Shown one piece after another: positions 12,051 to 24,192 of a DNA stretch of 64,000 nt. This DNA comes from Acanthaster planci. Taxonomy: Eukaryota; Echinodermata; Asteroidea; Valvatida; Acanthasteridae. The notes beneath the pieces were generated by a model. The model saw nothing but the letters and a program-made list of their open reading frames with translations, did no database searches and was not told the DNA's origin. Every line of letters begins with the position of its first letter. Positions within the stretch are counted from its first letter, which is position 1. The stretch lies in contig NW_019091613.1 in assembly GCF_001949145.1 (NCBI RefSeq), forward strand, positions 172,622 to 236,621. Reading direction: 5' to 3'. The translations under genes and the position numbers were made by a program.

Positions 12051-15000
12051 CTACAAAGAGAAAATGGTTTTGTACATAGTGAGAGACCTCAAATTGGGTA
12101 CAATTAGCTGGAAAATCAGGAGGCCACAAGAGCCTAGAATAACGGCCACCGCCCATTCCATTGATTTTTCTTCATCTGTTCCTATAATTGCATTGAATAA
12201 GATGATTCAGAAAAAACATGTTTACAGTTATTCCGTTTTGCTTCAGACCAGTAAGTGAATGAGCATTCACGAAGAAGTTTATCTCGCGGTCTACTAAAGG
12301 GAGTCCAAAATAACCTACAAAATTAGACTGCTGAAGGTTTGGCATTCTATGGACTTTGCAACGTCACATCTGGTGTCCTGGCGCGAACACATTGACTGAT
12401 AATCTACATTCCTCTGCCGAGCTTTTCACCTGTCCGAGACAGATAATACATCCTGATTGGTCAATTCTGTGGCAGCACGCGCGATAATGCACCCTTAATA
12501 GTGTACGGTATTTTCATTGGGCAACAGATAATGCAAGGTGATTAGTTAAGTAGTTTTGCTAACAAGCCGCGTGACGTTGCATTAAGTAAATCTGTCATTG
12601 GCACGGCTTACGCCTCATGGTTTCCCCCATGCTGTCGGAAAGTACTGCTGTACAAACGGCAGTTGAGTTTACTTCGATTGTTTCTCTAACCTTGAGAACC
12701 TTGTTTTCTATGCTGTTTGAATTTGTTTCCAGGGACCCCTGTCTCGAACGAATCCATTTTTATTTGAAGTCATGAGTGAATATGTCTATGAATGTGATTC
12801 CTGAGGTCTAAGTACAATACAAAAGACCAAAACATTTTCTGCATTAAAAGTCCTACGGTGTCCATCAGTTTCCACATAGCAGTCTTTCCTGAGACGCCCT
12901 TTGTCTCCTGCGTGCTTCGCTCCTTTCAATTCTTTTCGAATTTAGTGGGTATTCTATGATATCATTTCAAATTAATAGAATGTGATGGTGTGTTTTATAC
13001 GGGTCAAGCGAATGAAACATTTTATCTACACACGCGCTTGAAATTAAAAAAGAAAAAAAGGAGGTAGGTCTTCCGATTTTAGCGAAAGAATTTGTAGGGA
13101 CAATTATTCAGCGTGGGGTGTGCATTTCCTACGGCCGAAATCAGCCTGTCACCCGCGGTTAAGGAGTTCATTTTAAATAGCAGTGAAATCGTGGCTGGTC
13201 TCAATAACACACTATCCGTCCAAGCTAGCATAATGGTTGCTGGTAATTGATGGCGTATCCGGTGTGGGATGCCAGCAATTTGCAAAGTCAGGGCTTTTCA
13301 AATTGGTACTTGTACAATTTTTTTCGAAGAATAAAACAGTCCACTGTGAATTGGCTGGCTGAAAAGAGCGCTACCGTGTCTGGAAATTTTTACTTTGGAA
13401 GTTGCGACTTGTAATTTTTTTCTGGGACAGACGGTTGTCCGATAATTGAAATCAAAATATTTCAGGTACATTTTGGATAACGAAAAGAGGTTACATGTTT
13501 GAATAGGCCGACACAGTTTGAAAGTGTGACTGTATGACATTTGTTTGTTTGCAAGTGGCACTTGGATGACGGGTAATGTAAAGTAATTGACGAGTACAAC
13601 AATATTTAGGACTATGATTAGCTTCTTTAAAGGTCCTCCACGTGTTGTTCATTTGTTTGTGATTACAGACCAATGCATCGTTTTTGTCTTTTATGGTTCA
13701 GTCATTTTGAAGTGAAGAATGTTGCCGTTTTAAGAATTTCACATGAAAAGTATTTATACGTTTTCGATGCCTGACAATTTACACTTCGTGAACTTTGCAA
13801 GAATGAAAAACTACCAAAGGCTTCCTGTCTGCGAATGTTGTCTTTGTCTATTTTTGTTCCAAAATGAGATTTTTCTCCATATTTTTAGGGCTTTTTACAC
13901 CCATTCCCAACGTCGCTCACAACATAAGACCTCCAGGCTAAACGTGATTTGCGATTAAACCAAATCATTTCCCCCTTTTTTATGGTTTCACATCATTGTA
14001 TGGAATCGCATTTCCCCAACGGTGCCCAAGTTATAGGTTTATTAATTTGCAGTTCGTGGTTCGACACACCAAGCTATTGCCCCAGGGAGGACCAACGACG
14101 ATCTGCAGCCAGACTCTTCACAATATAGCGTGCACTCTAAAAACTCCCGGGTCAGATTGACCCAGAATTGGGCCCCATTCGGCATGACCCTTTCCAGGTC
14201 AAATTATGACTCAGAAAGGGTCAAATGTGACCCACAAGGGGTTCATTTTTTCACTTGGAAAAGGGTCATGCCGAATGGGACCCAACTCTGGGTCATTCTG
14301 ACCCGGGAGATTTCAGAGCGTGGTGAAGAAATGGGGAAAATACATAAAAACTGACCTGGGCTTGTTGGAAAGTCATACGCAATAGTTGACACAGAAGATA
14401 GTAAAAAAATTCGCGTGACCTGCCTTGTGAAGACGCAAGCGAGTCCTGAGGCTCGTGAAGAAGATCTTACTGCCGCCATAAGCTAACCGACAGGCAAGGG
14501 TTAACCGATGGGCAAGGGATTGGTCTTAGATATGCCGATGGGATGGATATCAGTTAGAATTTGCTCAAGAGCTATTATACTTCTAATCTAACCAAAAGGC
14601 TTGATACTTTTTTACGTTTTTGACATGTGTGAAGTAAAGTATTCAAAGCTCATCTGTATTCTTCCAGAAATAAATTATGCACGCAGTGACAATGCAGAAT
14701 TCTCAAAACCTTCAGTTCATCTATCATGCCACTTCACGGATATCATACAAACACTGAATGTTCATGGGTGTCATGGGGAGATACCTTTCGTTAGGTGACA
14801 GAATAGGTGAATAAAACATTCAGTATTAATGAAATTAGTCGTACGACTGCACATATAAAACTTCATTATTTTTAAAATAACGCAATCGTAAAGGTGAATT
14901 GTTCCCTCTTCTGTCTTTGTAAGTGCAGGGTATTGGAGCTGTAAAGGCCATGTAATGATGTTAGAGGTTGATATCTTTATTGCAAGTAGTTGTCAAAAAT

Positions 15001-15790
15001 CCTCAGTGGAATGACATGTGGTTTGACAAGCTCTCTGACAAGTTGGGGAAATGGAATTTACCACGCAGAACCTGACCAAGATGATGACAGGAGTCTTGTC
15101 AGGTGTAAAGAAAGTAAGAGGAAAATTTTTTAGTGGGGGTGGAAAGGAGATCGATTTTTCTGTAGGAAGGGGTCGGTAATGCAATTTCAAAAATGACTAT
15201 TATCAATATCAAAGATGAATAGAAACCTTTCTTCTGTTTCCAAATAAAGCTACGCATTCACGCTTAAGAGACAGTGTTAAGGGACATAGACACTTACATT
15301 TGGCTATTATGTGACTGAATTTACGTTCGTGAAATACAGAGTTCCGTAAACATGAACAGCATGAGTATAAGAAAAGTTGCCTTGTCGACAAAGTAACCTC
15401 TGCTGTGAACGATAAATGTAATAAAACTTTCTGTATTTTTTTATCATTTTTTTAGGTACTTATCTTAAACATTACTCTTTTTATCCTGAAGTGATTCAGG
15501 ATATAAGGTGCACGTCTTTACCGCAACACTTGAAAATGTCAGAAATTAATAATTATAATAATGATAAACTGTAGGTCATGGATGGCACAAACACTGATCG
15601 GGAAAAACCTTACATTTACAAAACAGTTGAATTCATATAAACAGTTTGACACTGAGCAACCTGGTTTTTGGTACTTTCTTTTTATCCGTAGAGCCCGAAG
15701 AGTAGCAAAGGGACTCTGAATATAGAAAGACAAAAAATGAACCAATTGTATGACATCAAAAAATATGAATCACACTAGTCTTCTCCTTAC
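12051..15790 (-). other. Intron 3 of P2X gene 1 (3.7 kb)
   Basis: This is the intron between exons 3 and 4. Apart from the foldback element at 14133-14322, I see only unremarkable sequence and short AT microsatellite-like runs near 15546-15566. Confidence 0.8.
14133..14322. mobile_element. Short foldback MITE with CCCGGGTCA-type arms
   Basis: This 190-bp element has imperfect terminal inverted repeats of about 70 bp. The left arm begins CACTCTAAAAACTCCCGGGT and contains CCATTCGGCATGACCC. The right arm contains GGGTCATGCCGAATGG and ends in CCCGGGAGATTTCAGAGCG. The arms also contain reiterated GACCCAGA/GGGTCA words. The open frames across it are by-products of its palindromic structure. It is a non-autonomous DNA element of a family I cannot name. 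Confidence 0.8.
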
Positions 15791-15862
15791 CTCTGGACAA
15801 ATCCCACGGGTTTGTTTTGGCGTTATCACCATGTTTGTCATGACGAAAAAAGCGTTCGTTTG
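15791..15862 (-). CDS. P2X gene 1, exon 3: VMTN / GICPE
   Basis: This exon encodes residues 135-158: QTNAFFVMTN, MVITPKQ and TRGICPE. It matches the P2X segment ENSLFVMTN....N.TQG.CPE that follows YVIP.Q, and supplies the first conserved ectodomain cysteine (156). The exon is 72 bp, phase 0 at both ends, with donor GAG|GTAAGG. The acceptor is doubled (TTTCAGCAG), so exon use could begin three bases earlier at 15865 and add one glutamine. I chose 15862 because it keeps the spacing seen in the family. Confidence 0.95.
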
Positions 15863-18800
15863 CTGCTGAAAAAAGGAAGAGACAAATGAACCGGAGATAA
15901 GACATGTTAAATGCATGCACGCGTGTGGAAGGGAGGCCATTACCAAAAACAATAACAGCGTGCACGCAGCAGACCACACAATTTAAATTAGAGCAAGAAT
16001 AGTAACTTGGTATCGATAAAATGGACGCATCAAGGCCAAATAGGAAACCGTTTGGCCAAAATTAAAGCATCGTAGATGAAAGGATGCTGCACCGACTTTC
16101 CTCACCTCTTCTGCTGCCACGATCATTGCTCTTATTTTTGCAAGTAGTAATTTAATTTCAGAACATGGCATGTCAAACTAATCAGGCAGTTTAAATGGGC
16201 CATGCAATGGAATTTTTCCCGCATATTTTTGATCGAATTAGCCTTATTTTAGATTTCTTGTTTTGCTATTTTAAATGTTATTTTGGTGCCTTTGTTGCTT
16301 TTATGTTTATCAGTATTCCCATATATTCATCAGCAAAACTGTGATGTCATTTTTGTGCACACAAAAAAAACTGCTGAAATTTTTAATACTTCGCTGCAGT
16401 GGATTTCTTCTCTTTGGTGATTTTTATTATGTATCTGCACGGCAATAAGCCAAAGAGCAACCTTTTAAAAGGAGAATTTTCGATTGGCAAATATAGATTC
16501 GTAATTTGAACAGACAGTCTACGAACTGAAGAGCGTGTTCTGTGAATGATATCAGAGCAAGAACACCTCGGTTGTGCGGAAAGGTGGTGGAAAATTGTTT
16601 AAAAAGTGCCCTTTTCATTACGTAACCTCAAAATGTTTAGGTCTCCATACACTGAAAATGAAATGTGCAAAAACTTGAGTTCGTCTGAGAAATGCTCCTC
16701 GTTTGGACCCCTTTAAGCAACGTTGCAAGACAAATGTTTACACTAGCAATGAGTTGTGCCTAGTATTGAATTTCCTTCTAGGTCAATAAAACCCACCTGA
16801 CAAAGTGCCGCAAACGTTATGAATGATGTGCCAGTCCACCTGTCCAAAATGTCTTTACATGTCTATTACGACAAACACCATGCACACATGCAGGTTTTCC
16901 GGTATGCATTCCGGTGTGCATTCCTTTGCAACAAAATAAGCCTCGCTTTTCAATGTCGAGGAGACCGTGCAAATTGTGTGTTTTACAAACGAGCAGAAAA
17001 ACTGTCTTCTGAAGTCCTTGAAACTGTCCATAGACACGACAGCCGGAGATGACTTACTTAGGGGGTAAAAGTTCGCTCACTAGAGCTGGCTGTTGATTTC
17101 ATATCATTTGATTAAATCAGTGAGGTTCGAAATGTCCATTTTAGACACTCTTGATAAAGGTGGGTGGAGACATCAGGGGCCATGCCCTCAAGGGTCAATT
17201 TGTTAATATAATAAGAGAAGTAAGTTTTTCTTTACAATTTGCTTTTATCCTAAATCGTATACAAAGCCCCAATCGTTTTCATATCCTGCCATTACGGTAC
17301 CAGGCGTCGGTAGGACCTATTACTGACGCCTTCTTCAGTCAAACACTCTAAACAGACGCGGTTTCCCCTTTTGCCGTAAAGCAGAAATCTGTTGATACAG
17401 ATGGTCGGGCCCGGTAGTGGTCAAACAGAGGAGTGTTTTATTTCTGGTGAAACATCGATGTTTCGATAGCAGTGACCCGAGTCCCGCACTTCAAGACGAA
17501 TTTATCATGGTGGACTCGCTTCCGTTTTCCGTGTCACGAAATGAAGCACCATGTAAGAAACATTACCTTCGCGTTTTGAATTGTCATCAAACACGGGAAG
17601 TGTTTAGGCGGGTCAACTTGCATCAAACCTAGAAGTGCAGCTGCCAAAGGCAGATCGGGCTGTGTAGTATGTCTTTGCATTGTCATTTCGTCATGTATTG
17701 ATAAAGAGCTCATCATTTCACAAGATCTGATGTTGAGCTGATGGTGTTTTCTCTGTCGCTTGATTGAGATGGTTCGGTTTGGCCATGTAGTCGAGACACA
17801 GAGGAATCGTAAGTCTCCGGTATAGTGAAAGGATATCAATCCGTTTGATGGTGCCCACGATATCTCTTGTGCACCCCAATACCGCAACCGGTGTGGTGCA
17901 ATTAATACTTTTTTGCATATTCAACGATGTTTACTACTGTACACAGCTTCTACCAACTTCGAGCGATTGCCCGTTTACACTAAAACCCCTTAACCCCAGC
18001 GCACAGCCTGAACTTTTATCCCTTATTGTTATTTTTCTTAATACCAACGAGGCCAAATGCCTTTTGCTGTCTGAGATACCTCATTTATAAAAAGGCAACG
18101 TTATTTGGGAGCAATTTTATCGCAAGACTCCTGACACCGAAATCTTATCTAATAAGCATGTCACGGCCATAGAGTGTCTTATTTCGAGCTGGCTGCTGGC
18201 GCACACCGCGGTAACTGGATATGGTGCGAGAGCGCTGCTGGGTTGTGTAGTTCTACGCCGCGGATGAATATTAATTTCCTGTGGTGTTTGATTCGAGGGT
18301 CCACTTGAAATGCAAACAGGGCGGCTGAAAGCGGGAAAAAGGGACACCCCAACAATATGCTTGTTTGACTAAGGGAATGAAGAGTTTATTTACAGTTCCC
18401 GAAGTGCACTTTTGAAGTGCCAAAAAGAATAAGGAAAGGCAGGCCGCTTTTAACAGAACAAGTCGAGCCGACCGCTTCGGATTAGCCTATCACATTTTTG
18501 TTAGCGGTTTGAATATGAGGGGAGCTTAATCCCCTCATCAATTTCGTGTTTTTTAATCAAGGAAAACCTCACTCTATACGAATGTGTGTGACTGAAAGAG
18601 GTCAGGAGCGTAGAATTGATTCTATACGTTCTAACAACCCAAATCATAGCCGGTGTCAAGGGCATGAGACACCGATGCCGACGATTTAACATTATTTGAG
18701 ACAAACATTTGTGAAGAGTTCGTATTGTGTCACGTGATTCAGGCATCTCCTTACGCGAGAGACACTGAACAACGACATCAAAGCCCCTTTCCATATCAGC

Positions 18801-19900
18801 AGATTACTGACTTTGATAAACATTATCACCGTTTTCACGAAGGTACAGGCATGTGGACTTTGAAGAAAACGTTTTTGAGATGAGGAAAGCTTCACACGAT
18901 TCTTTGACGAAGAAACTTTTACATGAAATCAGTATTTAAAATGAAAGGAGTGGTTAATAAGCCAAACTTATTCAGCAATAATTCCCATCCTTTTGTATCA
19001 TTTACGGCCTCTTGTTTAATGTGTTTTTCCACTTAGGAAAGGGGCGTGCACAGGCGCGGCTGAGAATGTAACAAAAGTAACCGTCCCTCCGTGAAGACAA
19101 AAACCTCACTTGACCCACTTTTATGCCATTCCAGCCTGGTACCATTTATTCTTGTTCAACGGGCAGGAATGGTGTGTGTGTTCGTAAGAAAGGGGAAATG
19201 GAGTTATCGAGGTGCCTGCCCTTGGCGTTATTAATGCAATTTAGAACTTAATGATGTTTTGCTTAGGGAAGCATGTCAAATGCTGAAGTACAATGTTGTG
19301 GGCAAAATAGTGAAAACAAAATTGAAATCGAAAAAAAAGGTCATATTAGGTCATATATCGATTAAATCGACATATCCGTTCGTTCCTTCGTGACACGATG
19401 AAGACTTGCCCCCAAAACAGTGCATTTGGTCTGAGGAATTCAGAATTAGATACCACATTTCGAAAAGTAGGGCTAACGGCTTTAAGGTATCTTCACTGAT
19501 TTTGCACAAGGCAGAAACCGCATTCAAGACCACGTCGTAATTTTCCCCGGTTCCATTCCTGCTGGAGTTCTGAGCACTCAACCGAATTGTGAAAGCGTAT
19601 TGTTGGATAATAGTAGAGGACAAATGATTCAGTCCATAGCAAAATAAGCACAGAGGAATGCACACATCCCCGTGGATTTCAGAGACAACAAATAAATAAA
19701 GTTGAGGATTTTTTGAAAACTTACACTGTGTCATTTGTTGGTACAACATTTTGGAACGTGATGTAATCATTTCTTTTTTCTTCTGTTTTAATAAAACATT
19801 ATAATAACATCCGCATAGAATTAAAAAATAATACCATGGTGATATTGTAGCATCTTTGTATTTTTGTCTTGAATAGTTTATTATAAATTCAACAGTTTCT

Positions 19901-20266
19901 AATAAGCCACTTGCGAGTTAAATTTGAATAAAATCTGGTACACTGTGTTATCCGATTGCACAGAAACGTAACAATTTGAATTCCCCAGACTAAAGACACC
20001 GTTGCTTTACCTCGTGATTCGGGGCAAGCTTTTGCATAGCGACCACCATCTCTGGAATGGACTGGTTCCTTTGTGCTGTTCTTATCCATTGAGAACAGTG
20101 TATTGTTGCATGGCGTCTCTTATGTAACTAAGCAAAAGCTTGCCCCAAATCATAAAGTATAGCAACAGTGGTTTTAGTATGGAGAATTCAAGTTGTTATG
20201 TTCACGTGTAATCAGATAACTCAGTGTATCAGATTTAATTCAAATTTAACTCGCAACTGGCTTATT
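19901..20266. mobile_element. Palindromic MITE family A, copy 3 (most complete)
   Basis: This 366-bp copy runs from AATAAGCC to GGCTTATT. Its arms mirror each other: TTTGAATAAAATCTGGTACA on the left against TGTATCAGATTTAATTCAAA on the right. The internal pair CCTCGTGATTCGGGGCAAGC and GCTTGCCCCAAATCATAAAG is also inverted. The asymmetric centre lies in the opposite orientation to copy 2. It has no coding capacity and is the best template for defining the family. Confidence 0.88.
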
Positions 20267-22363
20267 AGAATAACTTGTCGTTTGCTGCATAGCGTAACTC
20301 GTAAATGGTAGACTACAGAAATGGATACAGTTGCAAAAGGTATCTACAAAATACGTTTCATAAGTTGAGCATGAACCTTCGAGTCCCGTCAGCTAACGAT
20401 TTTTATTCAACCGAACTATTGATTTCAATACCTGAGCAGGTTTCCATTCCAAAGCATCAAAAATGTATAAAAAGGTAATATCACACCCGATAGCCGGATT
20501 TTGTTTAAACTCGGCTCTGGTTTACAGCCAAATCCTTTGATTTGAAACCCGCAAAACGGTAAGCCTTTTTATTTGACGAGTGCATTCTTCCTCGAAGTCC
20601 AAGGTCTGAGTGCGGTATGAATTTCAGCAATTTCCCGCCCGAATGACTCACGCAGACGACTTTATCACGGAGCAGTCCTTCCCTTAATTAATTAATGGTT
20701 CTTGGGACCAAAGCGCTTATCAGCTGCGCTCATTGTCGGTCTACTCTTAGTGTAGCTAAGCTGGATACACTTATGACAGTACTTTTTGGTGGGAATGATT
20801 TTCATCCCAAGTACTTATTTTAATTCAATATGAGGGATCACACGTCATTTCAAATGATGTTAAGCAAGTGCACGGCAGGGGAAACCGGTCTTTTGAAATG
20901 ATTCAAGTTAACTAGGTCAGTCGAATGAACAGTTTGGTGTTTTGCAGGCCCAAAACAACAAATTACCTTATGTATGGTTCTCGACTTTCAGTTCATTTGA
21001 ATTTTCCTTCCCTACAAAGGTCTTTGAACTTTAGGATTGCTAGAGGTCGATGTTAAAAACGAAACCTTCTACATGTAACTGGATATTTCTTTGTATCGTT
21101 TCCATTGTTTAAATATAAGCACTGAACATGTTGAGAGATTTTGTTCAAGAGGTGAGAAATTAGGGAATACATCTTTACTCCCTGCGCAACTGGGGATAGA
21201 TTTAGAGGGGGTATCTAGTATGTGTCTTGCTGTCAATGTTTAACTGCGTGCCTTCCGATTTTCCCACTTCTCATAAAGGTACATGTACTAGCGCCCTCCA
21301 CTAATCCTGGTTCGTCCTTCACGAATCACCATTAGCTGTTTGATCTTTTAATTCGCAAACAACTAGTCACTAGTTAAACACGACATGCATCCAAAATTAA
21401 CACTCTCTAGCCATTCACCTGAACTCCATGCAATATTTGATTTTCGCCCGTGGTATAAACAGCAATGTCAAACATGCAACAAAATCACTCATACAGTATA
21501 CTTACTACAATCATTGGCGCATGGCACTGGTCAATATCAATGGTTCAGATTAGACAAAGTGAATGGACATTTTTCTTGCAGTCTGTGCAAATGTAATTAC
21601 CACACCTAAATTTACCAGTTATTACCACACTGCATGCAAATGTGCTTGAACATGTTCAGGGCACTAGTGAATATAAATCATACACCAAATTACACCCGTT
21701 ATAAATAGCAATGTCATGAAGATGACGACTTTTGCATGTTGTTATTCGATGCAAACTGGCTTTCGGACTGTACTGTTAGTGGTTGAAAAAAATCACATCC
21801 ATTCAAACGTGAAATAGTTAAAGAGGGACTTACTTGAAGGACCGACGGGTAAATTGTGTGGGTTGAAGGCAGAAATCAAAAGGGTGTAAAAAGGTATGAA
21901 AAATAACGAGGGATTGAGAGGAGTGTCACCTGTGTAAAACACACGATATCTTCTTCATGAGAAACATAATAAGGTAGTTTAAGTGCTTAAGTAATCAAAA
22001 ATAGAAGGTGAAAGTGCTCAATGGGATATTCTATCAAGATCAGAAAAGGTGAATTGGCGCCACATCTCCTTCCACGGTGAATCTGGCCACTCCTCCGGAC
22101 AAAACACACGCTGTAAAAGCTGCAGTTTTGCAGTTTAACTCCAATTTAGTCCTTTTCTGAGTCCCAAGTTGGTACGGTAGTAAGCAAGACCACATAATAT
22201 CATCACTGTACCGGTATATTTGCTAACTAATTTGAATGAATAGAGTTATGTCCTCAGACAAAGCGCTGAAGCAGTAAAGAATGAATACATATCTTCCACA
22301 TCGAGCCCCTTGTAAATACTTGGACAGTTTCAGCTTAGGTCAAGTTGGAGTGCCAATAAGTGC

Positions 22364-22705
22364 CAATAAGCCTTTATTCAATTTGAATAAAATCTGGTAC
22401 ACTGAGTTCTTTAAACTCGTTCTTGCGGTTACTCCTGTTAACACAGTAGGATGCGTGCGCATTACAGCCGGGTATGGGAGCATACTCCCCTGTTATTGTG
22501 AGCGTTTACTCTCGTTGACCATCGTCTCGTACTCCAGCCTTTCGAGTGTTCAGGAGTAATTTTGTGTTAATCATTCGCTCGAACGCACCCACTAGGTATA
22601 GCAAGAGTGTCTTTAGTCTGGGGGATTCAAATTGCTATGTTTATGTGTAATCAGACAACTCAGTGTACCAGATTTTATTCAAATTTAACTTGCAAAGGCT
22701 TATTG
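22364..22705. mobile_element. Palindromic MITE family A, copy 4 (centre replaced)
   Basis: The terminal arms are clear (CAATAAGCC at the left, GGCTTATTG at the right, with TTTGAATAAAATCTGGTACA and TGTACCAGATTTTATTCAAA inside). The middle, about 22418-22595, is unrelated to the other copies, either a replacement or an insertion with deletion. A small open frame across it is not a gene. Confidence 0.8.
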
Positions 22706-23041
22706 AGGTTTACCATAGTTCGGCCAGCGTCACTCGAACGATCGACGGTTGGACTAGCCTAATCGATCTTTTGAACTATATCCCCCACGGTTCGGTTGCA
22801 ATGTCACTGGCTATCAGTATCCTATGTCGTAATTATGGCAAGCTGTTGTGGGAAAAATAACAGTTCTACCATGATGGTGGAGAGAAATGTAGTTAACGGA
22901 GCATGTAAGTGAATAAAATAGGTTCTGCTTGAAAGAAAAAGATTCAACTCGAGTAGTTCAGTTAGGATTGTTATGCTTGTGCGCAGAGCAACGAAATAAG
23001 TGGTCTGTATCCGTACATTTTGCGCTTTAATGTGCTGATAC

Positions 23042-23582
23042 NNNNNNNNNNNNNNNNNNNNNNNNNNNNNNNNNNNNNNNNNNNNNNNNNNNNNNNNNNN
23101 NNNNNNNNNNNNNNNNNNNNNNNNNNNNNNNNNNNNNNNNNNNNNNNNNNNNNNNNNNNNNNNNNNNNNNNNNNNNNNNNNNNNNNNNNNNNNNNNNNNN
23201 NNNNNNNNNNNNNNNNNNNNNNNNNNNNNNNNNNNNNNNNNNNNNNNNNNNNNNNNNNNNNNNNNNNNNNNNNNNNNNNNNNNNNNNNNNNNNNNNNNNN
23301 NNNNNNNNNNNNNNNNNNNNNNNNNNNNNNNNNNNNNNNNNNNNNNNNNNNNNNNNNNNNNNNNNNNNNNNNNNNNNNNNNNNNNNNNNNNNNNNNNNNN
23401 NNNNNNNNNNNNNNNNNNNNNNNNNNNNNNNNNNNNNNNNNNNNNNNNNNNNNNNNNNNNNNNNNNNNNNNNNNNNNNNNNNNNNNNNNNNNNNNNNNNN
23501 NNNNNNNNNNNNNNNNNNNNNNNNNNNNNNNNNNNNNNNNNNNNNNNNNNNNNNNNNNNNNNNNNNNNNNNNNNNNNNNNNN
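23042..23582. other. Assembly gap (541 N)
   Basis: All bases are N. The gap lies in intron 2, so no exon of gene 1 identified here is affected, but any element inside is invisible. Confidence 1.
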
Positions 23583-24014
23583 GTATTACTTTTAGAAACC
23601 TCAAAGGGATCGGAAAAGGACTCGACTTAATTGTGTTATGCTGATTAACCCTAACTCCCTAAGGTGTTTAAAACTCATACTGAGACCGGGGCATTTAGCC
23701 CAATTATAGAGTTAATGAAAAGTCATGTACACATTCAATGAGACCACAGACAATAAAGAGCGTCGATAAAAGACAAACAGACGGACTGATTGATGGAAGC
23801 GAAATAGGGTATTGGTCGAAAGATGCACGGGTGTGGGAGAGGCATACGTATGATTTAAGACACGTGAAAAAGGAAGGGACCAGAACCACCAGAACACTGA
23901 ATCATGCAGACTAGAAAAAAAAGATAAAGGACGAAAACGGAACTTTAGAACACGCACAAACAGTAAAGAGAAAAAGGGAAAGGTGTCAAGTCAGGAAAAC
24001 CTTTCTTTTCTAAC

Positions 24015-24192
24015 CTGTGGAGGTATTACATAATCTGCAAGATCCCAAATTCGATTGTAGGGCGTTGGGTCGTCTACTTGAAGGTCCCAGGCATCCGTGA
24101 TGTTTGTATAAGCCACACCTTTCAACTTCGCTGTCGCCGACCCTTCCACGTTGTCTCGCTTTTGATAGTCTTTGTTGATAATTAAAACATAT
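24015..24192 (-). CDS. P2X gene 1, exon 2: end of TM1 and ATP-contact lysines
   Basis: This exon encodes residues 75-134. It completes TM1 (YVLIINKDYQ), then reads SATAKLKGVAYTN and RIWDLADYVIPPQ. The two lysines of AKLKG (97, 99) correspond to the P2X pair, Lys70 and Lys72 in zebrafish P2X4, that bind ATP phosphates. RIWDxADYVIPxQ is a strongly conserved P2X stretch. Between YTN and RIWD this protein has 16 residues (ITDAWDLQVDDPTPYN) where vertebrate P2X4 has about six, an acidic insertion of roughly ten residues. NIT (105) is a sequon. The acceptor is GATTTCCAG and the donor CAG|GTTAGA. The first base completes an Ile codon shared with exon 1. The 178-bp length and phases fit both neighbours. 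Confidence 0.97.

Larger units (their letters stand above)
15863..24014 (-). other. Intron 2 of P2X gene 1 (8.2 kb including gap)
   Basis: This is the intron between exons 2 and 3. It carries MITE family A copies 3 and 4 and the assembly gap. A small stem flanks 18516-18537 (TGAGGGG ... CCCCTCA). No further exon is visible outside the gap. Confidence 0.75.

Noticed and set aside
17534-17887. Minus-strand open frame of 117 residues in intron 2
   Set aside because: No motif and no splice support; it lies between confirmed exons whose phases already join.
22822-23604. Apparent 191-260 residue open frames
   Set aside because: They are made of unknown residues from the N gap.
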